Assembly (NCBI RefSeq): GCF_004361915.1
Contig: NZ_SNWP01000010.1
Location: 434,001-498,000 of the forward strand
Reading direction: 5' to 3'
Source of the DNA: Sediminibacterium goheungense
GTDB lineage: Bacteria > Bacteroidota > Bacteroidia > Chitinophagales > Chitinophagaceae
Length of the DNA: 64,000 bases
In this document: positions 45,825 through 54,370 of the stretch, one piece after another
How positions within the stretch are numbered: position 1 is the first letter of the stretch
Layout: each line of letters starts with the position of its first letter
Program-made: the position numbers and the translations under genes
The notes under the pieces: model-generated
The model's input: only the letters and a program-made list of their open reading frames with translations
What the model was told of the DNA's origin: nothing
The model's database searches: none

Positions 45825-46223
45825 TTGTCGGTCTTCTTTTTTTGTTCGCTGATGAATGTTTCCATAGCGCAATCTAATCCGGAAGAAACCGCCGTAAAAG
45901 CATGTCTCGAAAACTATATGAGTGGCGTTGGTGACCGGGTTGAAAAAGCTTTCCACCCTACTGCATTCATGAAATATGTTGACATTAGTACCGGTGAATT
46001 CAAAGATGTTCCTATTGCCGATTATATAGCCCGTGTAAAAGCAGGTTCTGGGCCCGGAAAAAGAACCATTGGTATTGAATCGCTCAACATAGAAGGTACG
46101 GCGGCCAATGCAAAAATTAAAATTGAAACCGAAACGGTTATTCTCTACGATTATATGAATATGCTGAAGATTAATGGGGAATGGAAGATTGTAAGTAAAA
46201 TCTTCTCCAGGGTAAATAAATGA
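45825..46223 (+). CDS. lumazine-binding-like (NTF2 fold) exported protein; start unclear
   Basis: The clear part (from about residue 17, SNPEETAVKACLENYMSGVGD to IFSRVNK) is a cone-shaped NTF2/SnoaL-like domain of the putative lumazine-binding type. A hydrophobic stretch before it (SVFFFCSLMNVSIAQ) looks like the second half of a signal peptide. In this frame only TTG 45825 or ATG 45852 is available. The basic first half appears in another frame from ATG 45799 (MQLLFSKHYC), which joins at a run of seven T (45837-45843). Either a frameshift or a TTG start is possible. Function is unknown. Confidence 0.7.
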   Translation: MSVFFFCSLMNVSIAQSNPEETAVKACLENYMSGVGDRVEKAFHPTAFMKYVDISTGEFKDVPIADYIARVKAGSGPGKRTIGIESLNIEGTAANAKIKIETETVILYDYMNMLKINGEWKIVSKIFSRVNK

Positions 46224-46313
46224 TTTACCAGTAGGGATGACCGGATTTGACTGGTTTTAATGCACAAAATCCAATCATTTTTCGTATCTTTTCAGATAGT
46301 AAAATCTATACAG

Positions 46314-47450
46314 ATGTCTGCATCCTTCAACCGCCGCGATTTATTAAAATTTGGTTCCATGGCTGCTATTGGTATGGGCCTGAGATTACCTTCTCTTGGT
46401 ATGGGTAATGAAGAAGGTATTCTCAGAAACTATGGAGCAGCAGACGGATTAATCAATCTCAGTTCTAATGAAAACCCTTATGGTATTTCTCCCAAAGCCA
46501 GAGAAGCATTATTAGCTGCTTTAGGAGAAGCTCACCGCTATCAATATAACCATACCAATCTGAAAGATTTTAAAAAACAACTTGCCGATCATTATGGCGT
46601 TCAGGAAGATCAGGTACTGGTAACCGCAGGCTCGGGAGAAGCGTTGGGTCTGCTACCCCGCCACTTCCATAAAGGCAAACTGGTTACTGCCAATCCTACT
46701 TTTGGCATTTTACCTGCCACAGCTAAAATGCTGGGACAGAAAGTAGTGGAAGTGCCGCTCACAGCAGATCAGAAACATGATTTGCCCGCCATGTTAAAAG
46801 AGGTAGATGATGATACATCGCTTGTATATATCTGTAACCCTGCCAACCCCAGCAGCACAATCGTTTCTTCCTCATCACTAAAAAACTTTTGTATAGAAGC
46901 AGCCAAAAAAGCCTATGTAGCGGTTGATGAAGCATACATTGATTTTCTGGATGCACCCGATAATGAATCCATGTTGCAGTTGATAGAAAAACACCCTAAG
47001 GTTTTTGTAATAGGCACTTTCTCAAAAATACATGCTATGGCCGGTTTAAGAATTGGCTGGGTTATCGGACATGCTTCATTGATTAAACCACTCGCCGACA
47101 ACTATTTTATCCGTACACAAATGGCCATGTCTGCATTATCGATGAGTGCGGCACTTGCGAGCCTCAAAGATCCGGGATGGCAGAAACTGAGTAAAGAAAA
47201 AAATGCAGCTGCCAGAGATTATACATACAATGCGTTAAAAAACATGAATATTAATGTGGTAAAGTCCTATACCAATTTTCTTTTCTTTCCTATCCCGAAT
47301 TATAAAGGTGATTTTGCAGCCGACATGCTTCAAAAAAATATTTTCCTTCGATCATCGAACTATATCCATGGCAAATGGGCAAGAGCCAGTGTTGGCACCA
47401 TGGATGAAATGAAACAGTTTATTGAAACCATGAAACAGGTGCAGGTATAA
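46314..47450 (+). CDS. PLP-dependent class I/II aminotransferase with Tat-like signal
   Basis: A 378-residue protein resembling histidinol-phosphate aminotransferase. PLP lysine is Lys238 (GTFSKIHAMAGLR); CNPANPSS, VDEAYIDF and the arginine of MAGLRIGW are family positions. From ATG 46314 the N-terminus is MSASFNRRDLLKFGSMAAIG, with the twin-arginine pattern RRDLLK followed by a weakly hydrophobic stretch. Export by Tat, folded with PLP, is therefore likely. The open frame extends to 46260. No his genes are adjacent, so a histidine-biosynthetic role is unlikely. Confidence 0.9.
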   Translation: MSASFNRRDLLKFGSMAAIGMGLRLPSLGMGNEEGILRNYGAADGLINLSSNENPYGISPKAREALLAALGEAHRYQYNHTNLKDFKKQLADHYGVQEDQVLVTAGSGEALGLLPRHFHKGKLVTANPTFGILPATAKMLGQKVVEVPLTADQKHDLPAMLKEVDDDTSLVYICNPANPSSTIVSSSSLKNFCIEAAKKAYVAVDEAYIDFLDAPDNESMLQLIEKHPKVFVIGTFSKIHAMAGLRIGWVIGHASLIKPLADNYFIRTQMAMSALSMSAALASLKDPGWQKLSKEKNAAARDYTYNALKNMNINVVKSYTNFLFFPIPNYKGDFAADMLQKNIFLRSSNYIHGKWARASVGTMDEMKQFIETMKQVQV

Positions 47451-47453
47451 ACT

Positions 47454-47912
47454 TCACTGTGAATGGCCATATCTTTGCTTCAGCCTGAATGCTAAGGGCA
47501 AGCCTATCATAACGATTAATATCAACCCTGCTTTTGCCGCTTCCCATAATTGAAAAGAGGGTTGTTTTACATAAGTCATAGGAAGTACCAGCTTGTTCAT
47601 CACCAGCCAGATAAAACTGCCATATACAATAGCGATCAGATAAGTATTGTACTTATATACCCTGAGAGGCTTATATATCAAAAAGAAGAGCAAGGTGAAT
47701 AAAAATGCCACCACAAAATGCAATACAATCCCCAGCAAAATACTCCCTGCACCTCCATTATAAGCATCGGTACCCATAACTGCACTACTGATAAACTTCA
47801 ATACAATCAAGGGCGATTTGCCTGTTGACAAATAAAAAGAAAGAAAAGCCGCCAATATATCTAACAATCCTACCAGTAGCCAGGTTTTTAAAAAGAAGAG
47901 CATTGTTTTCAT
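47454..47912 (-). CDS. hypothetical four-helix membrane protein
   Basis: A 152-residue inner-membrane protein with four hydrophobic helices (about 8-28, 55-80, 92-112 and 125-145). There is no recognisable motif. It lies 19 nt downstream of the LytTR response regulator on the same strand and may be in its operon. Function is unknown. Confidence 0.75.
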   Translation of the reverse strand: MKTMLFFLKTWLLVGLLDILAAFLSFYLSTGKSPLIVLKFISSAVMGTDAYNGGAGSILLGIVLHFVVAFLFTLLFFLIYKPLRVYKYNTYLIAIVYGSFIWLVMNKLVLPMTYVKQPSFQLWEAAKAGLILIVMIGLPLAFRLKQRYGHSQ

Positions 47913-47931
47913 ATATAGTTGAATTTTCAGG

Positions 47932-48645
47932 TTACATCATGTGCTGTTGAATATGCTGCTGAAAAATATCTTTATACCCTGCGCTTACCGGTAGTTCCCG
48001 GCCTCCTATTTCTACCATTTGCTGACTCATTTTTTTTGCATACTGCAGGTTAATGATATAAGAATTGTGTATACGCACAAAAGAACCAGGTAATGAAGCA
48101 GCCATCTCTTTCATTCTTTTATACACAAGATGCTTTTGCTGTGTAGTATGAATGCAGAGGTATTCTTTATGTGCTTCTATGTACACAATGTCTGAAAACT
48201 GTATTTTAATAACAGTTCTTCCCGTTTTAAGAAAGAGAAGCTGATCCTGCTTTTGTACAGGGGCTTCTTTTACTACCGGAGATGAGATATAGGTTTGCAG
48301 TTTCTGGATCGCCTGCAAAAAACGTTTAAAAGAAACAGGCTTCAACAGGTAATCAACAACATGAAAGGAGAAACTATCGAGTGCATATTCAGCATAAGCA
48401 GTTGTAAAAATAATCTTCTGCTCTTTTGGTATCAAAGCTGCCATTTCCAGGCCTGATAAAGCGGGAAGATTAATATCAAGAAAAATAACATCAACCGCAT
48501 TTTTTTTAAGGTATTCAAGTGCTTCAAGAGCATCATAAAATTTACCCTTTAGCTCCAGCATTGGTAGCTTCCTTATATAATCTTCCAGCAACTGCATAGC
48601 TGGCGGTTCATCTTCAATAATCAGGCAGGTAATTTTCGTACTCAT
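47932..48645 (-). CDS. LytTR-family response regulator
   Basis: A 237-residue DNA-binding regulator. The receiver domain (1-120) has the acidic pair EDE (11-13), phosphorylation site Asp57 (FLDINLP) and the conserved lysine of LLKPVSF. The LytTR domain (about 135-235) recognises DNA with beta strands (IVYIEAHKEYLCIH, SFVRIHNSYIINL). Its first codons overlap the end of the kinase gene by four bases, so the pair is a two-component system. The target is unknown. Confidence 0.95.
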   Translation of the reverse strand: MSTKITCLIIEDEPPAMQLLEDYIRKLPMLELKGKFYDALEALEYLKKNAVDVIFLDINLPALSGLEMAALIPKEQKIIFTTAYAEYALDSFSFHVVDYLLKPVSFKRFLQAIQKLQTYISSPVVKEAPVQKQDQLLFLKTGRTVIKIQFSDIVYIEAHKEYLCIHTTQQKHLVYKRMKEMAASLPGSFVRIHNSYIINLQYAKKMSQQMVEIGGRELPVSAGYKDIFQQHIQQHMM

Positions 48646-49661
48646 AGAGGTATATGTAAAATGGCAGTATAAGTGAATACATTATCCGGCTCTGCCTTCA
48701 GGCTATAGGTATTACCATATAATAAATGCAAACGGCTCCTCAGATTTACCAACCCCTTTCCACTCTCACTTTTAGTTCCGGAATTGGCAATCTTATTTTT
48801 TACCACAACAACCAACTGCCTCCCCGTATTTTCAATATCAATCGTAATAAAGTTATCTTCTTTTCGTTTATCAATTCCATGTTTAAATACATTCTCTACC
48901 AAAGGAATAATCAACATGGGCGGCAATTGTACAGCATTTATATCTCCTTTTTCGGTTATAGAAACCGATAAAGGAAACCGCATCCTTGTTTTCTCAAGTT
49001 CAATATAGTTACGGATAAATGCAAGTTCAGTTTGTAAAGAAATAAGGTCCCTGGGCGCTTCATCTACAAAATAGCGCATGATCTGCGAAAGCTTTTCGAG
49101 CATGGCCGCCGTCACAGGCGACTCCCTTTGGGCATAAAAATAGATATTATTGAGCGAATTAAATAGGAAATGGGGTTGTACCTGTGCCTTCAATAAATTT
49201 AATTCAGATTCCGTTTGTTTTCTTTCCAGTACCTCCTGTTGTTTTTGCAGGTGAAAATACCGGAGGGCAATATAAAAAAGTACGCTGGTAAAATAAATCA
49301 ACACGCCCGATACCATTGCACTGAACACACTTGTCCAGGGGAAGGGTGTTGGCTTATCTGCAAAATAAGTATTGTAAAACCACCAGGAAGAAAAAGACCT
49401 GTAAAAAGCCACTGTTGCAAGGAGTAATATTACGAGCAATGCATACGGCCCTTTTTGTTTCTGCATATAAAACCGGGGAATCAGCCAACCCGCGTTTCCA
49501 TATACAATGGCCATATAAGAACTGATGATGATAACGGAATACCCAGCCGACTGAAAGAGGGTATCAAAATGAAGCAGTGTAAGCACATTGATGCCAAATA
49601 ACAATCCCCAGATAACCCACTGGAGTCTTTTTATGCCCCATTGCTGCTTCATGATCTGCAT
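48642..49661 (-). CDS. LytS/YehU-type sensor histidine kinase
   Basis: A 339-residue inner-membrane kinase with four transmembrane helices (about 12-32, 41-62, 73-90 and 110-135) and no large sensor domain. A short coiled coil follows. The HisKA_7/His_kinase domain has phospho-accepting His164 in QVQPHFLFNSL. The ATP-binding region has LVENVFKHGID (N box) and GKGLVNLRSRL. It pairs with the LytTR regulator downstream. A TAGCTTTG -7 element is at 49666-49673 on the minus strand. The signal is not known. Confidence 0.94.
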   Translation of the reverse strand: MQIMKQQWGIKRLQWVIWGLLFGINVLTLLHFDTLFQSAGYSVIIISSYMAIVYGNAGWLIPRFYMQKQKGPYALLVILLLATVAFYRSFSSWWFYNTYFADKPTPFPWTSVFSAMVSGVLIYFTSVLFYIALRYFHLQKQQEVLERKQTESELNLLKAQVQPHFLFNSLNNIYFYAQRESPVTAAMLEKLSQIMRYFVDEAPRDLISLQTELAFIRNYIELEKTRMRFPLSVSITEKGDINAVQLPPMLIIPLVENVFKHGIDKRKEDNFITIDIENTGRQLVVVVKNKIANSGTKSESGKGLVNLRSRLHLLYGNTYSLKAEPDNVFTYTAILHIPL

Positions 49662-49834
49662 CTTTCAAAGCTACAGTGAAATTATTCAGCCACATAGTAT
49701 TTCAACCATTATGCATTTTTCTTCAACGAATTGGCGTTTACTTCTTTTATGACTACCTGTTAAAGAAAAGTCAGGAACGGTTTAATCTTCATTGAAATTA
49801 AATATCGTCTTTGTCATATTTACAATAAAAACAA

Positions 49835-50611
49835 ATGAAGCCTTTTACAATTCTTCTTTTTGCCTACATGCTTTCCTGTTCCCTGCTTTCTGCCCAGAAA
49901 AAGGACACAGTGTATATTAAGCCTGACCAGATCAATACCAAGGTGCTGATACCCGGCACACATCGCTGGCTGGTTTATTTTAAAATGGGAGTAGATAGCC
50001 CCAGAAGTCTATTTAGCATCTGGTCGAGGCATATTGAAAGAAAAAAATACGAAGGGAAAGATGCGATTGAAATAAAACAGGTTTGGGAGGAGAAAGACAG
50101 TATCGTACATACTACGCTTTCTGTTTCAGACGCTAAAGATTTCAGGACTTTGTTTCATCAATCCTGGTGGAAACAAAGAGGCAGCAGCAGTTTTAATTTC
50201 CTAACAGGAGAAGCCAGTATGAATGATAAAAAGTTATTATCAGGTGATACTTCCATGCGTGTAAAAAGAGTGAGAAATGGTTTTGATACTGCACTTACCC
50301 AATATACCCTAAACTGGCATCTTGATCTGGAAGTGTTTCCACAGCTCCCCTATCAAAGCAACAGAACTTTCATGATTAATTTCTATGACCCTGGATTTTC
50401 ACAGCCCAAATGGGTTGCATATTCAGTAACAGGAAGCGGTAAGTTACCCGGATTGGATGGACAGGAAACAGACTGTTGGTTATTGGAACATAATGATACC
50501 AACAACAAAGAAGTTTACTGGGTCAGCAAGAAAACAAAAGAAGTCTTAAAACTTGAACAGCAGTTTGGAACGAGATTCAGGTATAAAATCAAACTACCTT
50601 TCTCCATGTAA
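49835..50611 (+). CDS. exported hypothetical protein (DUF3108-like)
   Basis: A 258-residue protein with a signal peptide (MKPFTILLFAYMLSCSLLSAQ). The mature part is rich in beta strands and resembles DUF3108-type periplasmic proteins in its end (WLLEHNDTNNKEVYWVSKKTKEVLKLEQQ). There is no catalytic motif. The function is unknown. It converges on the next gene across a long palindrome. Confidence 0.75.
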   Translation: MKPFTILLFAYMLSCSLLSAQKKDTVYIKPDQINTKVLIPGTHRWLVYFKMGVDSPRSLFSIWSRHIERKKYEGKDAIEIKQVWEEKDSIVHTTLSVSDAKDFRTLFHQSWWKQRGSSSFNFLTGEASMNDKKLLSGDTSMRVKRVRNGFDTALTQYTLNWHLDLEVFPQLPYQSNRTFMINFYDPGFSQPKWVAYSVTGSGKLPGLDGQETDCWLLEHNDTNNKEVYWVSKKTKEVLKLEQQFGTRFRYKIKLPFSM

Positions 50612-50703
50612 TTTGGAAATTTGGAAATTTGAGCGTGTGCTAATTCAAAGAATAAAGGCTTTGTACCATTTCCAAATTAGCACATTCCCAAATTTCCAAA
50701 TTA
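50609..50703. repeat. AATTTGGAAATTTGG inverted repeat between convergent genes
   Basis: Left arm 50609-50645 (word aatttgga repeated, then gtgtgctaatt) pairs with right arm 50675-50703 (aattagcacattcccaaatttccaaatta) with one small bulge; loop about 29 nt. It may end both transcripts. Confidence 0.7.
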
Positions 50704-50712
50704 TTATTTCTA

Positions 50713-51186
50713 TCACATTCCAGGCATCAATCCTCTTGCAATCGGCTCACCTCTGAATGGCCAGGGAACACCTGCCAGAATAAGTAAGAGGGCGATCAGG
50801 AAAAAGAAAAATGCTTTTTTGTATTTCACTTCATCACTCACAGCTTTCTTAGACATACCATGCGCCATAGTAAGGAAAACAATGGCCAATATCATTGTCA
50901 AGGGATGTTCTACCCAGTAAAAACGGTAAAACTTATCTTTCATCATACTCACCCCTTCCGGTAAGGTGGTGGTAAAAAAACCATAACGGCCGGCAGCCCA
51001 CTGATACAGTCCCAGTAGTAAGGTTGTATGACCAGCAATCATGGTAAACAACCATGTTTTCTTATCGCCGGCAGAAAAAGTTTTTTTGTTTTGCCAGCCA
51101 CTCCATGCTTTTGCAATGGAAACCAGCAATAAAATCAATATCACCCAACGAAGCAGGTTGTGTAAATGAAGTAATCCGTTATCCAT
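50713..51186 (-). CDS. four-helix membrane protein with paired histidines, cytochrome b-like
   Basis: A 157-residue inner-membrane protein; start at ATG 51184-51186 (MDNGLLHLHNLLRWV), since the upstream extension is not protein-like. Four helices (about 8-28, 42-64, 88-112 and 120-142) each carry a histidine near one end: LHLHN, AGHTT, VEHPL and MAHG. This spacing could bind heme b, and similar proteins in Bacteroidota are sometimes called cytochrome B. I have no proof of heme binding. No partner gene is adjacent. Confidence 0.75.
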   Translation of the reverse strand: MDNGLLHLHNLLRWVILILLLVSIAKAWSGWQNKKTFSAGDKKTWLFTMIAGHTTLLLGLYQWAAGRYGFFTTTLPEGVSMMKDKFYRFYWVEHPLTMILAIVFLTMAHGMSKKAVSDEVKYKKAFFFFLIALLLILAGVPWPFRGEPIARGLMPGM

Positions 51187-51241
51187 GTGTTTTAATTTAG
51201 TGTATGCAAGATAGGGAAAGAAGCGCATAGCAGGCAGGTGT

Positions 51242-51336
51242 GGCTGATAGCTTATAGTTAATTGCGTATAGCTAATAGGTAAACAATGTTCAGACTCAAT
51301 GCAATCAACTCAACTATCTTCTATGAGCTATCAGCC
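51242..51336. repeat. inverted repeat (ggctgatagcttatag)
   Basis: 16-nt arms 51242-51257 and 51321-51336 are complementary except for one base, with a loop of about 63 nt that holds weaker copies (tagctaatag). It lies upstream of one minus-strand gene and at the 3' end of the next. Confidence 0.6.
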
Positions 51337-51341
51337 ATAAG

Positions 51342-52133
51342 CTATTGCCCCTTCAGCAGTTCGAACAATAGCTCGGGTTCATTGGTGGTAATAAAATCGA
51401 AATGATTACCCAATGCCCATTGCAAGTCTTCTTTACTGTTTACGGTCCATGCATTCAAAATAATACCGATTTTTTTTGCTCTTTCAATCCAGTCAGGATT
51501 TTTTTTGAACACACTGAAATGATAATCGGCACCGATAATACCCATGGCTTTTAATTCTTCAGGTGTTTTATCGCCATTGAGGTATTGTGTAGGTGCATTG
51601 GGCTCCAGTTCAAGGATACGGGTAAGGATACCGATATCGAAACTGATATAAGTAGTGGCATGAGTGGCTTTTAACGACTGTACCTGTTTCCAGACTTTCT
51701 CTGCTACCACTCTGCCTCTTTCCTTACTAATGGTGGATGGTTTGATTTCTAATACCAGCCTTGTTTCATTATTATTCTTCAACCCCTCTGAGAGGTATTC
51801 ATGTAGCGTCGGTATTTTTTCGCCGTTAGATAATGTAAACTGTAAAAGATCAGCATATTTTGTCTGTTCAATTGGTAGTTCATGAAATTTCGGGTCGTGG
51901 TTTACTACCAATGAATCATCAGCAGTCATCCATACATCAAATTCTGATCCGGTACAATGCATGTCGATAGCATTTCTTAACCCGGCCAGAGAATTTTCAG
52001 GTAACACTTTCGCTTTAAAAGCTCCACGGTGTGCGACTACAGGATTTTTAGCAAAAATCATTTTGTTTGGGTTTGTCTGGGCAGAGCAGCATAAAGAAAC
52101 AATGGCTAAGCCTAATACGATGATGGGTTTCAT
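51342..52133 (-). CDS. exported glycerophosphodiester phosphodiesterase
   Basis: A 263-residue GDPD-family enzyme that splits glycerophosphodiesters to glycerol 3-phosphate and an alcohol. Signal peptide MKPIIVLGLAIVSLCCSAQ is plausible. The TIM barrel starts with VAHRGAFKAKVLPENS (about 33-48), followed by the metal residues of GSEFDVWMTAD and the histidine of VNHDP. LEIKPS is a further family motif. It should act in the periplasm on lipid-derived products. A TACATTTG element is at 52154-52161 on the minus strand. Confidence 0.93.
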   Translation of the reverse strand: MKPIIVLGLAIVSLCCSAQTNPNKMIFAKNPVVAHRGAFKAKVLPENSLAGLRNAIDMHCTGSEFDVWMTADDSLVVNHDPKFHELPIEQTKYADLLQFTLSNGEKIPTLHEYLSEGLKNNNETRLVLEIKPSTISKERGRVVAEKVWKQVQSLKATHATTYISFDIGILTRILELEPNAPTQYLNGDKTPEELKAMGIIGADYHFSVFKKNPDWIERAKKIGIILNAWTVNSKEDLQWALGNHFDFITTNEPELLFELLKGQ

Positions 52134-52205
52134 AATTTCCTAATTGTAAAGATCAAATGTAACGAAGCTCTTGGAGCTTATTGATGAAGTTTTTGTAACC
52201 AGACA

Positions 52206-52233
52206 TAAAAAAAGCGAGCCTTACAGACTCGCC
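52206..52233 (-). terminator. intrinsic terminator of the TolB-like gene
   Basis: Arms GGCGAG and CTCGC (minus strand) with a loop of 9-10 nt are followed by seven T, about 26 nt past the stop. Confidence 0.75.
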
Positions 52234-52258
52234 TGGAATGGATTTTTCATAGTAAAAA

Positions 52259-53338
52259 TTATTCCACCCAATCTGCTATAAACAGGTTGGTATCTCTGGT
52301 GCCACCATTGTTTCTGTTAGAGGCAAAAATGATTTTCTTACCATTCGGACTAAACATAGGGAAAGCATCGAATCCTTTATCACGGCTGATTTTCTGCAGC
52401 CCCTTGCCATTAATATCTGTCAGGTACATATTGAAAGGGAAGCCTCTTTTGTATTCATGATTGCTACAAAAGATGATGTTTTTACTGTCGGGGGTAAAAT
52501 TGGGCGCCCAGTTTGCCTGCCCGAGGCTGGTAATCTGTTTGGCATCAGAGCCATCTGCATTGGCAACCCATACTTCCATATTGGTAGGGGCCACCATACC
52601 TTCGGCCAATAATTCTTTGTACTCTTTGATTTCTGCTTCTGTTTTAGGTCTGCTTGCTCGCCAAACAATCTTTTTACCATCAGGACTAAACCATGCTCCT
52701 CCGTCATAACCCAACATTTGGGTAATGCGTTTTTCTTTGCCGGTTGCCAGATCCATAACATACAGTTCAAGATCACCATCCTTATCGCTGCAATAAATCA
52801 TTTTTTTTCCGTCTGGAGAAAGGGTAGCTTCTGCATCATAACCCTTGGCTGTGGTAAGTTGTTTTACAATTTTACCGCTCGTGTCTGCCATAAAAATATC
52901 ATAACTGCTATATAAGGGCCAGATATAACGGTTGCCATATTTAGCTCTATCGGGTGTTGGCGGACATTCACTGCTACCTAAATGAGTAGAAGCATAGATA
53001 ATATGCTTGCCATCTGGCAGAAAATAGGCACAGGTAGTTCTTCCTTTACCAGTACTTACCAGTTTGGGCATAAATTTTTCTCCGGATTTTGTAGGAACTT
53101 TCCCCATATAAATCTGATCACAGGGAATTCCTTCCTTTATACTTGTTTTCTGGAATAAAATATACTTTCCATCATAGCTCCAGTAAGCTTCTGCATTATC
53201 ACCACCAAAAGTGAGCTGCTGAACATTACTGAAATGCTTTTCACCTTCAAAATGAACGGTATCGCTAAATGCAGGTTGAGCCAAGGTAATGGTTAGGCCT
53301 AAGATCAACAGTAGCAGGGTAGATATAATTTTCTTCAT
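52259..53338 (-). CDS. periplasmic TolB-like beta-propeller protein
   Basis: A 359-residue exported protein: signal peptide (MKKIISTLLLLILGLTITLAQ) and about six PD40/WD40-like blades. Each blade carries the pattern SPDGKKMIY, SPDGKKIVW, TPDSKNIIFCSN or SPNGKKIIFASNR. TolB-type propellers bind partners of the envelope. No enzyme domain is fused to it. The partner is unknown. Confidence 0.88.
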   Translation of the reverse strand: MKKIISTLLLLILGLTITLAQPAFSDTVHFEGEKHFSNVQQLTFGGDNAEAYWSYDGKYILFQKTSIKEGIPCDQIYMGKVPTKSGEKFMPKLVSTGKGRTTCAYFLPDGKHIIYASTHLGSSECPPTPDRAKYGNRYIWPLYSSYDIFMADTSGKIVKQLTTAKGYDAEATLSPDGKKMIYCSDKDGDLELYVMDLATGKEKRITQMLGYDGGAWFSPDGKKIVWRASRPKTEAEIKEYKELLAEGMVAPTNMEVWVANADGSDAKQITSLGQANWAPNFTPDSKNIIFCSNHEYKRGFPFNMYLTDINGKGLQKISRDKGFDAFPMFSPNGKKIIFASNRNNGGTRDTNLFIADWVE

Positions 53339-53354
53339 ACTTTATATAATGGCG

Positions 53355-53382
53355 CAAAAGTATTCAGATTTAAGCGCCCCAA
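53355..53382 (-). promoter_or_regulatory. promoter of the TolB-like gene
   Basis: On the minus strand TTG (53380-53382), 17 nt and TACTTTTG (53355-53362). The start codon is 17 nt downstream of the -7 element. Confidence 0.55.
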
Positions 53383-53504
53383 TTGTCAAAGATTTGTCAT
53401 AGCCAACCCCTAAAAATAGCTTCCATTACGCCGTCAGGCATCTTTTCACAAGCCTGCAACAGTGTTTCGGGGTTCCGAAAAGCTTGCTGACTTACTTTTG
53501 TGTA

Positions 53505-54296
53505 ATGAAACGGATATTTATTGCAGGGCTTTTTCTCTTTACAGCCTGCCAGCAAACAGAAAAAAAGAAACCTATCATAGCAGAAGAAGTGCCTGTTGAA
53601 GCGAAGCCATTACTGGCCGCTGTCAATCAATTCCCCGATAGTATATCACTAAGGGTTCAGCTTATCAATGCATTGGATAGTGCCGGAGCCTTGTCATTGG
53701 CATTGTCACAGATGGATTCTTTAATCAAAAAAGACAGTGCCAATTTTGGCATCTGGTTTCATAAAGCACAATTGAGCGAAAAAGCTGGAGACACTGGTAT
53801 GGCACTCCGTTCTTATGACAGGGCTGCAAAAATTTATCCGGCCCCGGATGCATTATTGAGCATGGCCAATTTATTGGCAGAAAAAAAGCAGTTTCAGGCA
53901 ATCGCAATTTGCGATGAAGTAGAATCAATGCGGTTAGGAAGAGATTATCTGGCCCATGCCAGCTTTATTAAAGGTGTGTATTATGCCAGAACAGGTGATA
54001 TGGTAAAAGCGATGACTTCATTCGATCGTTGTATTGGTAATAACTACCAATATATGGAAGCCTATATGGAAAAAGGATTTTTATTTTTCGATACAAAACA
54101 GCCAGATAAGGCCATCTCTATTTTTGAAAAAGCACTGGAAATAAGACCTACCTATGCTGATGCCAGTTATTGGCTGGCCAAATGTCTGGAACAGAAAGGC
54201 GAAAAGGAAAAAGCCATTTTGCAATACCAGAAAGCCCTTGTACTGGACCCCTCGATTAAAGAGGCCAGCGAAGCCTTGAAAAGACTGGGTGCCTGA
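53505..54296 (+). CDS. TPR-repeat lipoprotein
   Basis: A 263-residue predicted lipoprotein from ATG 53505 (MKRIFIAGLFLFTAC, lipobox FTAC). The upstream seven codons of the open frame are not signal-like. The mature part has about five to six tetratricopeptide repeats (GIWFHKAQLSEKAGDTGMAL, ..., ADASYWLAKCLEQKGEKEKA). TPR proteins assemble complexes. A TACTTTTG element lies at 53493-53500, only 4 nt before the ATG, so the mRNA may be nearly leaderless. It precedes rpe by 74 nt in the same direction. Confidence 0.85.
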   Translation: MKRIFIAGLFLFTACQQTEKKKPIIAEEVPVEAKPLLAAVNQFPDSISLRVQLINALDSAGALSLALSQMDSLIKKDSANFGIWFHKAQLSEKAGDTGMALRSYDRAAKIYPAPDALLSMANLLAEKKQFQAIAICDEVESMRLGRDYLAHASFIKGVYYARTGDMVKAMTSFDRCIGNNYQYMEAYMEKGFLFFDTKQPDKAISIFEKALEIRPTYADASYWLAKCLEQKGEKEKAILQYQKALVLDPSIKEASEALKRLGA

Positions 54297-54370
54297 TCAT
54301 TGAAATTGTGTAATAAAATATTCGTGTGAGCCATCAAAATACAGCAGTTTTGCAATTCTAATTATTCATT

